This document shows, piece after piece, positions 36,576-45,453 of a DNA stretch of 64,000 bases (the first letter of the stretch is position 1; the number at the start of each line of letters is the position of its first letter). This DNA is from Pseudomonas allokribbensis (lineage in GTDB: Bacteria; Pseudomonadota; Gammaproteobacteria; Pseudomonadales; Pseudomonadaceae), in assembly GCF_014863605.1 (NCBI RefSeq), contig NZ_CP062252.1:5279001-5343000 (forward strand), read 5' to 3'. The notes beneath the pieces were generated by a model, which made no database searches, was not told where the DNA came from, and worked only from the letters and a program-made list of their open reading frames with translations. The position numbers were made by a program, and so were the translations under genes.

Positions 36576-37799
36576 TCAAGCTTCCGAGTCCCAGATGACG
36601 GTGATGTAGCCGATGAAAGTGTCGTTCAAGCCGGGTTTGAGCAGCAGATAAATGCTGCTCGCCGGCATCTCGAAGCGTAGCGAGCCCGCTTTTCGATCGA
36701 CGTAATGTCCAGGCTGAAACGGACCCGCCCATTCCCCGTGTTGCAAAGGAAGAAAGGAAACGGTCCCCCCTCCGCCAGGACCTGCGATACCAGGAGGCAA
36801 ACTGAGTTGTACACTCGTGTCCGTGCGCTGCCCCGTCGTTGGGCTGCGCAAGTTGCATAGACTGGGGACATACGATTCACCGCACTGCATCATCACTTTG
36901 AAGCGCGACGAAGCGGAGAGGAAAAACGGTTGATCGCGATAAATCCTGGTTGGCCTGTGCCCACCCTCGATCCAGCGCTGCCAGCCACCTTCCGGCTCCA
37001 GAGAGACTTTGTCACCGTGCGGTGGCAGGTCGACCTTGAGGGTGTGCTGCACGTCCAGTACGAAGTCCAGGGTCAGATTGTTGTCATCCGGATACATCTG
37101 CGTACCAAGGTCGAAGTCGCCACCAGGTCCAAGGGTGTAAGTCAACGAGCCGGTATACAGCCCGGTCGACATACCCAGCGGGTTGGGTGTGCGCAACTCG
37201 TAGGCAAAATCCATTGTTCTGAAAGCCATTCCTGGAATGATGTACGCCACTACCTTGGTGCAGGCAGCCTCGACCGGCGTTTTCCAGAAAAACCGATAGG
37301 TCGAAGGTGTGTAGGAACCCACGCCGCTGTACTGACAGGGTGACGGCGCGTAAACCCAACTACTGCTGGTCCAGAGTTTTTGATGACCTTCGAGAATGTC
37401 CGATACCCCGACCAGATTGGCCGCCGTGTCGCTCAGCTCGAAATTGGAGCCGATGCCGGTGATCCGCACTTCGACGGTTTCGGTTTCCTGGGTGTCCGGG
37501 TTGGTGACCGTCAGTTGTCTCCAGTTGGCCGGCACTTTCAATGAAAGCGGGAAGCCAGCCGACATGAAACGGCTGGAAGAGAATCGAACCGGCAACTCGA
37601 TACTGAACATTTGGTTGTCAGCGCATTGATCGGGCCATAGGGCGCAATAGCCACTGTTCGGGGTTTTGTTGACGAAGACGTTCTTGTTCGGTTTGGAGGG
37701 ATCCGGCTGGAACAATGCCCTGATTTCCTGATTGATGGCCTCGGCCGATGGCAGGCTCAGCGCTGCCAGCAGGCCCAGCCAGTACGGAGATCTTTTCAT
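36576..37799 (-). CDS. CS1-type fimbrial tip adhesin (CblD/CooD-like), first copy
   Basis: A 407-residue exported protein with a signal peptide ending near residue 20 (ALSLPSAEA). It is expected at the fimbrial tip, where it starts assembly and mediates attachment. Shared features with the paralogue at 33394 are NQEIRALFQPDPSKPN, LRTPNPLGMSTGLY, LTYTLGPGG and the end ITVIWDSEA. Four bases separate it from the usher stop, so it is translated together with the usher. Confidence 0.84.
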   Translation of the reverse strand: MKRSPYWLGLLAALSLPSAEAINQEIRALFQPDPSKPNKNVFVNKTPNSGYCALWPDQCADNQMFSIELPVRFSSSRFMSAGFPLSLKVPANWRQLTVTNPDTQETETVEVRITGIGSNFELSDTAANLVGVSDILEGHQKLWTSSSWVYAPSPCQYSGVGSYTPSTYRFFWKTPVEAACTKVVAYIIPGMAFRTMDFAYELRTPNPLGMSTGLYTGSLTYTLGPGGDFDLGTQMYPDDNNLTLDFVLDVQHTLKVDLPPHGDKVSLEPEGGWQRWIEGGHRPTRIYRDQPFFLSASSRFKVMMQCGESYVPSLCNLRSPTTGQRTDTSVQLSLPPGIAGPGGGGTVSFLPLQHGEWAGPFQPGHYVDRKAGSLRFEMPASSIYLLLKPGLNDTFIGYITVIWDSEA

Positions 37800-37803
37800 G
37801 GTC

Positions 37804-40326
37804 TCAACCCGCCTTCTGTTCGGTGGACGTGAGATCGGCCAGGGTGTCCGGCGTGCAACGCAGGTCGCCGATCATCAGCACGTTGTTTTCACTTCGGTGG
37901 TCTTTTTCGTTAAGGCGGAACTGGCACAGCAGGTTGTTATCGCGGCGCACTTCCAGGGTCGGGGAGCCGGCGTTCATTTCCATCGAGAAGAACCCGTCGA
38001 CTTCCGTGACCCCGCGACTGGCGTGATTGATCACGTGATGGCCCTTGAGCGGCCGGCCCTGTTCATCGATCAGGCGGCCGAGCACGGTCAGGGTTTTCAT
38101 CACCCGAATCTGCCGGTAATCCACGCCGCCCTTGTTCAGGTGATAACGGGTACGCGGCGGGTCGATGGTCGCGGCGGGCACATGGTTGCCCTCGAAGTCG
38201 AAACTCACGGAGCTGTTCTGGTACGCGGTCAACGGGATGAAGTTGCGCCCCGGCTTCAAGGCCGCACCGCCACCACTGAGGTCATCGGCCCGCAGGACAA
38301 TGCCGTCGATGTCCGACTCCACGTCGACGATCATGCCGGCGCCGCGCATCTCGTATTCGCTGGTCATCAGCATCTTTTGTCCGCCGACCACCAGGGTGCT
38401 GTCGAGGTTGAGGCCACCGGTAAAATTGTTGTTGTAGGACGAACGCTGAACGAAACCGTCGCCATTGACCGTGTCGGTGCGGAAATTGGCCTGGCTCGAC
38501 AGGCCCATGCCGTAGGTGTCGCTCAACGCGGTGACCGAGACGTTTTGCAGCACGTGATCCTTGAAGTCCTTGCGCCAGCCGATCGAGGCATTGTTGTCAC
38601 GTCCGCCGTCGCGATCGGTACGGGAGCCGATGCTGCCGGTCAACTGCTGGCCCGGTGCGCCGATGGCCAGGTTCAGGCTCAGATCGACACCACGGTTGCG
38701 ATCATTACCGCTGCTGAAACTGCCGGGCCGGTCGAACAGCGACAGGCGCCAGTTGGCATCGTTGCCGAACAGCACCGCGCGCCGGTTCCAGCCCAGATCC
38801 ACGCCGACTCCTTCGACGTTACCTTCGCTGTGAGAAACCCGGGCGTTGAGGGAGTTGCGCTGATCGAGCCGATGGTTGATCGCCAGTGACGAGTTGCTGG
38901 TCTGGCCGACAAATACGTTGCGTTGTCGCACACGGGTGCCGTCAGGCAGGGTGTCGTACAGGTTGGTAGTGTCCAGCCAGCTTCGGTTGTGGCTGAGGAT
39001 CAGGCTGCCGGCGCCATAGTTATAGAGGCTTTGCAGATCCAGTCCCGTGCCGTAATCCCGGGTCTGGTAGACGTTGGCATACAGACTGAGGTGATTGGCC
39101 AGGGTCCAGTCGATGGACGTGCCGTATTGCAGTTTTTCCCGGATCTGTCTTGCCGACAATCCGAGAATCACCCGGGGATGCGCCAGATAGTTGATCGACG
39201 CTCCGGCCGTAGGACTGCCGCTGGCCTGTTGGTCCCAGTTGCTGAGCAGTTTGCTTTCTTCGCCGGCGAACAGGTTGTAGCGCCAGCGCTCGTCGAGGTT
39301 GCGCCAGTTGTTCGGCTTGTAGACCAGTTCCTGGGTAGTGGAGGTGATCTGGCCGTCTTCGATCAGCCGCACTTCCACTTCATAGATGCCGCCGGGCAGT
39401 GGCCGGGTATCCAGGGTCTGCAACCCGGCGGGCACCGACTGGGTGTTGATCAGCAGGCCGTCGCGATAGAACTCCACCGAACCCTGACGGTTGGCGGTGA
39501 CATAAATCGGGTAAACGCTGGGCATTGCATTGTTGATGGCCAGACTGTCGGAACTGCCGTACATCACACCGACAGCCGTGTCAGGGCTGGTGCCGAATGT
39601 ACGCGGCTGACGGGTCAGACCTTCGGAGTTGGGGGTGAAATAGCCCAGGCGAAAGAAGCTGCCTTGCAGCTCGCGCTGGGTGTATAGCTCATGCACGGCG
39701 TGGTAAAGCTTGTCGTCGGGGCCGCCCATGCGTGCCAGTTGCATGTTGAACGTCTGGCTCCAGTTGCCCAGGCTGCCACTGGCCTCCAGGCCATAGCGCC
39801 CGCCCAGATCCTGATCCTGGCCGCCATTCAGGTTGAGCTGGTTGCGCACCATCAGGCCGCTGCTGCCTTCCACAGGCTGATCGTGATAACGCTTGGCCTC
39901 GAGGTCGCGCTCGGCATTGCCGGTGAGGATCGAGACCAGGGAGTTTTCCAGGTTGTAGTGCACCGCCAGCACATCATCCGGACAAGATCCGGAGCAATCG
40001 CCCAGCGGCACACCTGGCTTGAGGAAAGCAGCCCATTTTTCCCGCTCGGCGGGGCCGTAGCGGTTCTCGCTGGTATCGGTGAATTCAAGCAGGGTGATGC
40101 GATCATCGCGCGACAGCACCACCAGGGCCTCGCCCAGCGGTTGCTGGTCAAGTTCGACCCGCACCGCCAGGGGTACGTCGAAGAAGTGCTCCTCGAAATC
40201 CGCCGGCAAACCTTTGGCTTGCGCCAGCAGACTGCGAGGTGTCGTACCCGCAGGAGCAGGGGCCGCCATCGCACCCGCACAAAACAGCAGTGCAAGCGCG
40301 ACCGCGATGGGTGTCATCGGGAACAT
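37804..40326 (-). CDS. Outer membrane usher of CS1/alpha fimbriae
   Basis: An 840-residue exported beta-barrel usher with a signal peptide (FPMTPIAVALALLFCAGAMAA). Its length and wording fit TcfC/CooC/CblC-type ushers of the alternate chaperone-usher class. Features are FFDVPLAVRVEL near the N-terminus, the barrel with GVMYGSSDSLAINNAMPSVYPIYVTANRQG and YEVEVRLIEDGQ, and a C-terminal carboxypeptidase-like segment (GRPLKGHHVIN). It secretes and polymerises the pilins. It follows the first pilin gene after a 102-bp gap containing a strong hairpin. Confidence 0.9.
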   Translation of the reverse strand: MFPMTPIAVALALLFCAGAMAAPAPAGTTPRSLLAQAKGLPADFEEHFFDVPLAVRVELDQQPLGEALVVLSRDDRITLLEFTDTSENRYGPAEREKWAAFLKPGVPLGDCSGSCPDDVLAVHYNLENSLVSILTGNAERDLEAKRYHDQPVEGSSGLMVRNQLNLNGGQDQDLGGRYGLEASGSLGNWSQTFNMQLARMGGPDDKLYHAVHELYTQRELQGSFFRLGYFTPNSEGLTRQPRTFGTSPDTAVGVMYGSSDSLAINNAMPSVYPIYVTANRQGSVEFYRDGLLINTQSVPAGLQTLDTRPLPGGIYEVEVRLIEDGQITSTTQELVYKPNNWRNLDERWRYNLFAGEESKLLSNWDQQASGSPTAGASINYLAHPRVILGLSARQIREKLQYGTSIDWTLANHLSLYANVYQTRDYGTGLDLQSLYNYGAGSLILSHNRSWLDTTNLYDTLPDGTRVRQRNVFVGQTSNSSLAINHRLDQRNSLNARVSHSEGNVEGVGVDLGWNRRAVLFGNDANWRLSLFDRPGSFSSGNDRNRGVDLSLNLAIGAPGQQLTGSIGSRTDRDGGRDNNASIGWRKDFKDHVLQNVSVTALSDTYGMGLSSQANFRTDTVNGDGFVQRSSYNNNFTGGLNLDSTLVVGGQKMLMTSEYEMRGAGMIVDVESDIDGIVLRADDLSGGGAALKPGRNFIPLTAYQNSSVSFDFEGNHVPAATIDPPRTRYHLNKGGVDYRQIRVMKTLTVLGRLIDEQGRPLKGHHVINHASRGVTEVDGFFSMEMNAGSPTLEVRRDNNLLCQFRLNEKDHRSENNVLMIGDLRCTPDTLADLTSTEQKAG

Positions 40327-40359
40327 GAACTCTTACTCTGATATCGAACAAGTTGAAGT

Positions 40360-40394
40360 CCGGCGGGACAATCGGGGAGTGGTTGTCCCGCCGG
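40360..40394 (-). promoter_or_regulatory. Strong hairpin between major pilin and usher genes
   Basis: A perfect 12-bp stem, CCGGCGGGACAA (40360-40371) and its complement (40383-40394), with an 11-nt loop. The minus-strand tail has no T-run. It may stabilise the pilin mRNA and attenuate the downstream genes so that pilin is made in excess, as known in other pilus operons. Confidence 0.65.
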
Positions 40395-40428
40395 GAAACG
40401 CTACCGGGCAGTCAGCGCAGAGACTTGA

Positions 40429-40920
40429 TCAACGCCCAGCCACCGGCGGCACGGCGTCGAAGGTCATCGCGACAGTACCGGTGTAATCACCCGGATTGAA
40501 CGTGGTGCCCTTGGCGCTGATTTTCAGCGGAGCACGATAGTTCACATCGGACTCGGATTCGCCCACGACCATTTGCGGAGTCTGGGTCAGTACCTTGTTG
40601 TTGAATGCCACTTCCAGAGGAATGACTTCATTTCCGTAGATCAACTGCGGAACACTTTCCAGGCTGGCATGAACCGAACCGTTATTGTTGCGTACATCGA
40701 AGAAACCATTGATTTCGCGCATCTTGCCGGTGCTTGGCTGGAAGCTCATGTCCTGGTCCTTGTTGACCAGATCTGCATCGGTCGGCACCACGTAGAAACC
40801 GTTGGTAGGTACGTGGGCGATTAGGCTGATGGAGTGGCGCGCTTCACCGGCGGCGAAGGTCACGGACGAGCTCAGGGCCAGGGCGGCGAGAGAAGCGGTG
40901 ATTGCGATTTTCTTGAACAT
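40429..40920 (-). CDS. CS1-type fimbrial major subunit, first pilin
   Basis: A 163-residue exported pilin with a clear signal peptide (SLAALALSSSVTFA-A). Landmarks are ISLIAHVPTNGFYVVPTDADL and PGDYTGTVAMTFD. It is the first gene of the operon, directly behind a long AT-rich upstream region, and is followed by a hairpin, which fits the role of major shaft subunit. It differs more from pilins 2 and 3 than those differ from each other. Confidence 0.9.
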   Translation of the reverse strand: MFKKIAITASLAALALSSSVTFAAGEARHSISLIAHVPTNGFYVVPTDADLVNKDQDMSFQPSTGKMREINGFFDVRNNNGSVHASLESVPQLIYGNEVIPLEVAFNNKVLTQTPQMVVGESESDVNYRAPLKISAKGTTFNPGDYTGTVAMTFDAVPPVAGR

Positions 40921-41378
40921 CGGTCAGTACCTGTTTTCTTTTAAGGAATCGAAACATTGAAGTTCATGTCATACCGGCCGATAAGAACCGAAACATGGAA
41001 GTTCAACGCCGGGGCATGATCGACTCTTGGCTCAAGAATGTAAGCAGGCAACTTCCCACGAGTTCGTAGCTCAACAACCTCGCGACACGAAAGAAAAAAC
41101 ATCAAAATATCAAAATATATAAAAGCGACTGTAAGCAATACCCTACCTACAGTTAAAAAGAAAAAACATTACAACATTTAGAGCACGGCGAGACGGCACT
41201 TTCTATTGTTTTTAGAATATAAGCTCAAGCATTAATAGAGTGTGAGCTTTAACCTTCTGGTTATTCTTTTCTGGATGAACAAGTAACCCATATTCGTCCG
41301 GCTGCGCTCCTTTTGCACCTGCTGACCACTCGTCAGCTGCCATTTCCTCTCAGGCAAAAAGGCCTTGCCCAGTCGTAA
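40921..41378. promoter_or_regulatory. AT-rich regulatory region of the fimbrial operon
   Basis: Most of this stretch (especially 41090-41290) is far richer in A and T than the surrounding genes. It must contain the fimbrial promoter on the minus strand and the yqjI promoter on the plus strand. Such composition invites silencing by MvaT/MvaU-type proteins, which is inference. ACTGTA (41128-41133) and TACAGT (41148-41153) form a small inverted repeat. No gene is seen. Confidence 0.5.
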
Positions 41379-41400
41379 AGATATATCTTAAGTTGTATCT
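41379..41400. promoter_or_regulatory. Candidate operator of the PadR/YqjI-like regulator
   Basis: AGATATATCT (a perfect 10-bp palindrome) is followed two bases later by the related AGTTGTATCT, 24-45 bp before the regulator start. A position this close to the start fits autorepression. Not tested against a known site. Confidence 0.45.
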
Positions 41401-41423
41401 AAACACGACGAGAGAAGACTGAA

Positions 41424-41999
41424 ATGAGAGACCATCATTCCCCCCACCGCGACCACGGTGACAGCCGTGACGGCTTCGAAAAACGCCACGGCCGTGAACG
41501 CGGTGGGCGCGGCCCCCGGGTATTCGCACCAGGCGACCTGAAATTGCTGTTGCTGGCATTGATCGCCGAACAGCCCTGCCACGGCTACGACCTGATCCGC
41601 CAGATCGAAACCATGTTCGACGGCGCCTACAGCCCGAGCCCCGGTGTGATCTACCCGACCCTGACGTTTCTCGAAGAAAGCGAAATGATCACCGGCGATG
41701 CCGAGGGCGGCAAAAAGCGTTACGCGGTCACCGATGCCGGTCGCCAATCCCTCAGCGAACAAGCAGTGGCACTGGACGGCGTGCGCATGCGCATCGATGT
41801 CAGCAAACGTTCGTTGCGCGGCCACGACCGGCCGCCGGAAATCCATGAAGCGGTGCACAACCTGCGCCACGCCTTGCAGATGCACCACGGGCGCTGGAGC
41901 CCGGAAGAAATCCTGCGGGTGCGCGACCTGCTCAACGACACCGCCAAAGCCATCGTCGACGGCCCCGCCGTTCAACCTGCTCCGGAGAAAGCCGAATGA
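41424..41999 (+). CDS. yqjI: PadR-family metal-responsive regulator, YqjI-like
   Basis: A 191-residue repressor with a PadR winged helix (residues ~40-115: LLLLALIAEQPCHGYDLI, SPGVIYPTLTFLEE, KKRYAVTDAGRQSL). The N-terminus is rich in His and acidic residues (HH, HRDHGD, KRHGRE within the first 25), as in E. coli YqjI, where the extension binds nickel or iron. It overlaps the yqjH-like gene by ATGA, the same partner as in E. coli, and therefore probably controls iron reduction in response to metal. A likely operator lies just upstream. Confidence 0.82.
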   Translation: MRDHHSPHRDHGDSRDGFEKRHGRERGGRGPRVFAPGDLKLLLLALIAEQPCHGYDLIRQIETMFDGAYSPSPGVIYPTLTFLEESEMITGDAEGGKKRYAVTDAGRQSLSEQAVALDGVRMRIDVSKRSLRGHDRPPEIHEAVHNLRHALQMHHGRWSPEEILRVRDLLNDTAKAIVDGPAVQPAPEKAE

Positions 42000-42781
42000 C
42001 TGAAGTCCAGACCCAAGGCATCCACCGCGTAATGCATGAAATCAAACGCCGCCGACTCGAGGTTTTGCGAGTGGTCGATCTGACCCCGCGCATGCGCCGC
42101 ATCACCCTCGGCGGGCCGGAACTGGCCGGGTTCATCAGCCTGGGCACCGACGATCACGTCAAACTGCTGTTCCCGCAGAACGCCGAACAGGCCGCTGCGC
42201 TGGAAACCCTGGTGCTCGGCGCCGGCAAGAGCGACGTACCGATGCCGGAAATGCGCGACTACACCCCGCGTCGCTATGACCTCGACAAGCTTGAGCTAGA
42301 GATCGACTTTGTCCTCCACGGAGACGGCCCTGCCTCGACCTGGGCCGAACAGGCCAAGCCGGGGCAGTTCCTGCACATCGGCGGCCCGCGTGGCTCGATG
42401 ATCGTGCCGGACATCTTCGACAGCTACCTGCTGATCGGCGACGAAACCGCCCTGCCCGCCATCGCTCGCCGCCTCGAAGGGCTGGCGGCCAATCGCAAGG
42501 CGCTGGTGGTGATCGAGGTGGAAAACGGCAAGGAGCAGCAAACGCTGGAAAGCGCGGCGCAGGTCAACGTGATCTGGGTGTTGCGCGGAGATAACAAGGA
42601 CAGCCTGCTGACCACCGTCAAGCAGTTGCAGGTGCCCAAAGGCAATCTGTATGCGTGGGTGGCAACGGAAACCAAAGTCTCGCGGCAGATTCGCCGGGTG
42701 CTGCTCGATGAGCATGGGCTGGACGAGCAGTTCATCAAAGCCGTCGGTTACTGGCGCGTCGAAGGCTCCGAAGAGGAGTGA
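41996..42781 (+). CDS. yqjH: Siderophore-interacting protein, YqjH-like ferric reductase
   Basis: A 261-residue cytoplasmic flavoprotein of the SIP family that releases iron from ferric siderophores with NADPH. The FAD motif RDYTPRRYD (R-x-Y-T-x-R) is near residue 83. The C-terminal NAD(P)H domain has LLIGDETALPAIARRLE and ends with KAVGYWRVEG, a SIP signature. It is translationally coupled to the PadR regulator by ATGA. Confidence 0.92.
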   Translation: MTEVQTQGIHRVMHEIKRRRLEVLRVVDLTPRMRRITLGGPELAGFISLGTDDHVKLLFPQNAEQAAALETLVLGAGKSDVPMPEMRDYTPRRYDLDKLELEIDFVLHGDGPASTWAEQAKPGQFLHIGGPRGSMIVPDIFDSYLLIGDETALPAIARRLEGLAANRKALVVIEVENGKEQQTLESAAQVNVIWVLRGDNKDSLLTTVKQLQVPKGNLYAWVATETKVSRQIRRVLLDEHGLDEQFIKAVGYWRVEGSEEE

Positions 42782-42799
42782 ATACGAGCGGCGGCGCTG

Positions 42800-43438
42800 T
42801 TAAAGGCGCCGCCCTTGCCAGCGATCAATGCCGATCACCAACAGCGCAATCAGCACAAACCCCAACAGAATCCCTCCAGCATTGACGAACACCTGTGGAT
42901 AACCCAGCAGCGCCACGTCAATGAACGGATAGGCGTAAGCCCCCAGCAGATGCCCGCGCAACAGCGCATAGGCGAAGTACACCAGCGGATAGATCAGCCA
43001 CAGCGGCAGGTGCTTCAGACGCAAGCTGCCCTTCGGCATGCAAAACCACCAGTAAGCCAGGAACAGCAGCGGCATCACGTCGTGGAGCAATTCGTCGGCG
43101 ATAAACTGCCAGCCCTGCGGATGCCACAGATGCCGCAGCAAAAGGCTGTAGGCCAGGCCCACCACGGCAATGCTCACGGCAATCCCGCTGCTGACCCAGG
43201 GTTGCAGAAACCAGCGGCGCGCAGCGGATTCGCGATCCGTCACCGCGCAGGTCAGCACCACCGCCACCAGGGTGTTGGTGATCACGGTGAAGTAACTGAA
43301 GAAACTCACCAGCCCGCCCAGCAGACTGGCGCCGACGCTCAGACGGGCGAAGAAAATCAGGTACAGCTGAATTCCCAACCCGGCCCAGCCCAGCACCGCG
43401 GCCGAAGTGATGAGGCGTCGCCGCCGCACGGCGTTCAT
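42800..43438 (-). CDS. Pr6Pr family membrane protein
   Basis: A 212-residue inner membrane protein with six hydrophobic segments of the Pr6Pr/FAR-17a-AIG1-like type. Family marks are FFSYFTVITNTLVA and ELLHDVMPLLFLAYWWF; the Thr and His in these are the positions that in eukaryotic AIG1/ADTRP hydrolyse fatty acid esters of hydroxy fatty acids. Whether the bacterial protein has this activity is not known. The gene starts next to the stop of the DUF2132 gene. Confidence 0.8.
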   Translation of the reverse strand: MNAVRRRRLITSAAVLGWAGLGIQLYLIFFARLSVGASLLGGLVSFFSYFTVITNTLVAVVLTCAVTDRESAARRWFLQPWVSSGIAVSIAVVGLAYSLLLRHLWHPQGWQFIADELLHDVMPLLFLAYWWFCMPKGSLRLKHLPLWLIYPLVYFAYALLRGHLLGAYAYPFIDVALLGYPQVFVNAGGILLGFVLIALLVIGIDRWQGRRL

Positions 43439-43439
43439 C

Positions 43440-43670
43440 TCAGAGCGGGCGCTTGGTGCGCATCAGCTTCACGTACAGGCGTTCGACTTTTTCCCGTGCC
43501 CATGGCGTCTTGCGCAAAAAGGTCAGGCTCGACTTGATGGTCGGATCGCTCTTGAAGCAACGGATGTCGATGCGCTCGGCCAGGCCCGACCATTCGTAGT
43601 GGGTCACCAGTGCATTGAGGATCTGTTCGAGGGTTACGCCGTGCAGCGGATCGGGGTTGTGGTCGTTCAT
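43440..43670 (-). CDS. VF530-like DNA-binding protein (DUF2132)
   Basis: A 76-residue small protein that matches the VF530/DUF2132 family nearly word for word: [37 protein letters not shown]. The founder from Vibrio fischeri has a helical fold and is described as DNA-binding, but its role is unknown. It is immediately upstream of the Pr6Pr gene and probably co-transcribed with it. Confidence 0.9.
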   Translation of the reverse strand: MNDHNPDPLHGVTLEQILNALVTHYEWSGLAERIDIRCFKSDPTIKSSLTFLRKTPWAREKVERLYVKLMRTKRPL

Positions 43671-43971
43671 GCCGGGCCTTTGGGCGAAGTGAAAATGCAG
43701 AAGCCGCGCACCTTAGCCGAGGGGCTGTGCCGGTGGAAGGCCTTCCTTCAAATGTAGGTGAACCGTGCAAGATCGCAGGCTCGATCAACCCCGGCAATGT
43801 GATCGATTGCCGCACTGTTACCGAATCCGAAAGGGTTCATGTCTGCAAAAGCACTTTGTGTTTTTGTAACGGGACATTATCCTGCCGCCCTTCTGCTGAA
43901 TCGCTTCACTGCCTGCGTCAAATCGTAGCGGTCAGCCCATCCCCCCAAAAAGATCAAGAAAGACCCATTTC
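43671..43971. promoter_or_regulatory. Upstream region of oprB
   Basis: 301 bp between the divergent DUF2132 and oprB genes. It should carry the glucose-responsive oprB promoter; I could not assign -35/-10 boxes or a regulator site with confidence. Confidence 0.4.
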
Positions 43972-45333
43972 ATGCCTGATTTTCCGTTCTCCCGAGACAG
44001 CGCTATCTCAACCCTGCGCCTGATCGGCGGCTGCACCGCCCTTGGCCTCGTCACCTGCACCCAGGCCGCTCCGGCCTTCGACAGTGAATCACCGTATATG
44101 CTCGGTGACTGGAACGGCACCCGCAGCGAACTCTCGGCCAAAGGCATCGACTTCAAGCTCGACTACACCGGCGAAATGGGCAGCAACCTGCACGGCGGCT
44201 ATGACCACGACCGCACCGCACGCTACAGCGATCAATGGGGTCTGGGTACGCATCTGGACCTGCAAAAACTGCTCGGCTGGAGTGACGCCGAATTCCAGTT
44301 GACCGTGACCAAGCGCAGCGGCAACAACATCAGCAACGACCGCATCAACGACCCGCGCGTCGGTGGGTTCACTTCCGCCCAGGAAGTCTGGGGCCGTGGC
44401 CAGACCACCCGCCTGACGCAGATGTGGTACCAGCAGAAATTCTTCGACCAGAAGCTCGACATCAAGGTCGGCCGCTTCGGTGAAGGCGAAGACTTCAACA
44501 GCTTCCCGTGCGACTTCCAGAACCTGGCGTTCTGCGGCTCGCAGGTCGGCAACTGGGTCGGTGGCATCTGGTACAACTGGCCGGTCAGCCAATGGGCACT
44601 GCGCGTCAAATATCACCTGACGCCAGAGCTGTACGCACAGGTCGGCGCCTACGAGCAGAACCCGTCGAACCTCGATCGCGGCAACGGCTTCAAACTCAGC
44701 GGCAGCGGCACCCAGGGCGCGATCCTGCCGGTCGAACTGGTGTGGACGCCGAAACTGAACGGCCTGCCGGGCGAATACCGCGCCGGTTACTACTACAGCA
44801 ACGCCAAGGCCACTGACGCCTATAAAGACAGCAACGGCCAGCCGGCGGCCCTGAGCGGCGAGGCCTATCGCAGCGCCTCGAGCAAACACGGCGTGTGGCT
44901 CGGCGTGCAGCAGCAGATCACCAGCGTCGCCAGCGACAACTCCCGCGGCTTGAGCGTGTTTGCCAACGGCACGATGCACGACAAGAAGACCAACGCCGTC
45001 GACAACTACGTTCAGGCGGGCGTGGTCTACAAAGGCCTGTTCGACGCCCGCGCCAAGGACGACATCGGCTTTGCCCTGGCCCGCGTCCACGTCAACCCGG
45101 CCTACCGCAAGAACGCCGAAGCGACCAACCAGGCCCGCGCCGTCTACGACTACGACGATCCGTCCTACCTGCCGCCGCAGGACACCGAATACAGCGCCGA
45201 ACTCTATTACGGCGTGCACGTCACCCACTGGCTGACCGTGCGCCCGAACCTGCAATACATCCGCCATCCGGGTGGTGTGGACAAGGTCGATGACGCGCTG
45301 ATCGGCGGGATCAAGATCCAGTCGTCGTTCTGA
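43972..45333 (+). CDS. oprB: Carbohydrate-selective porin OprB
   Basis: A 453-residue outer membrane porin with an N-terminal signal region (TLRLIGGCTALGLVTCTQA-A). The mature start SPYMLGDWNGTRSELSAKGIDFKLDYTGE is typical for OprB, as are PVSQWALRVKYHLTPELYAQVGAYEQNP and the terminal aromatic residue (KIQSSF) for barrel assembly. It admits glucose and other sugars to the periplasm. It is followed 120 bp later by gcd, the enzyme that oxidises the imported glucose. Confidence 0.93.
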   Translation: MPDFPFSRDSAISTLRLIGGCTALGLVTCTQAAPAFDSESPYMLGDWNGTRSELSAKGIDFKLDYTGEMGSNLHGGYDHDRTARYSDQWGLGTHLDLQKLLGWSDAEFQLTVTKRSGNNISNDRINDPRVGGFTSAQEVWGRGQTTRLTQMWYQQKFFDQKLDIKVGRFGEGEDFNSFPCDFQNLAFCGSQVGNWVGGIWYNWPVSQWALRVKYHLTPELYAQVGAYEQNPSNLDRGNGFKLSGSGTQGAILPVELVWTPKLNGLPGEYRAGYYYSNAKATDAYKDSNGQPAALSGEAYRSASSKHGVWLGVQQQITSVASDNSRGLSVFANGTMHDKKTNAVDNYVQAGVVYKGLFDARAKDDIGFALARVHVNPAYRKNAEATNQARAVYDYDDPSYLPPQDTEYSAELYYGVHVTHWLTVRPNLQYIRHPGGVDKVDDALIGGIKIQSSF

Positions 45334-45453
45334 CCGGTACCCGCAGAAGATTCACTTAGCTGAACAAGTTTTATATGAACCATGCCCGCGCCCAATCGTC
45401 ATCTACAGTGACTACAGCGCGGGACTACTTGAAACGTCACGGAGAACCACACT

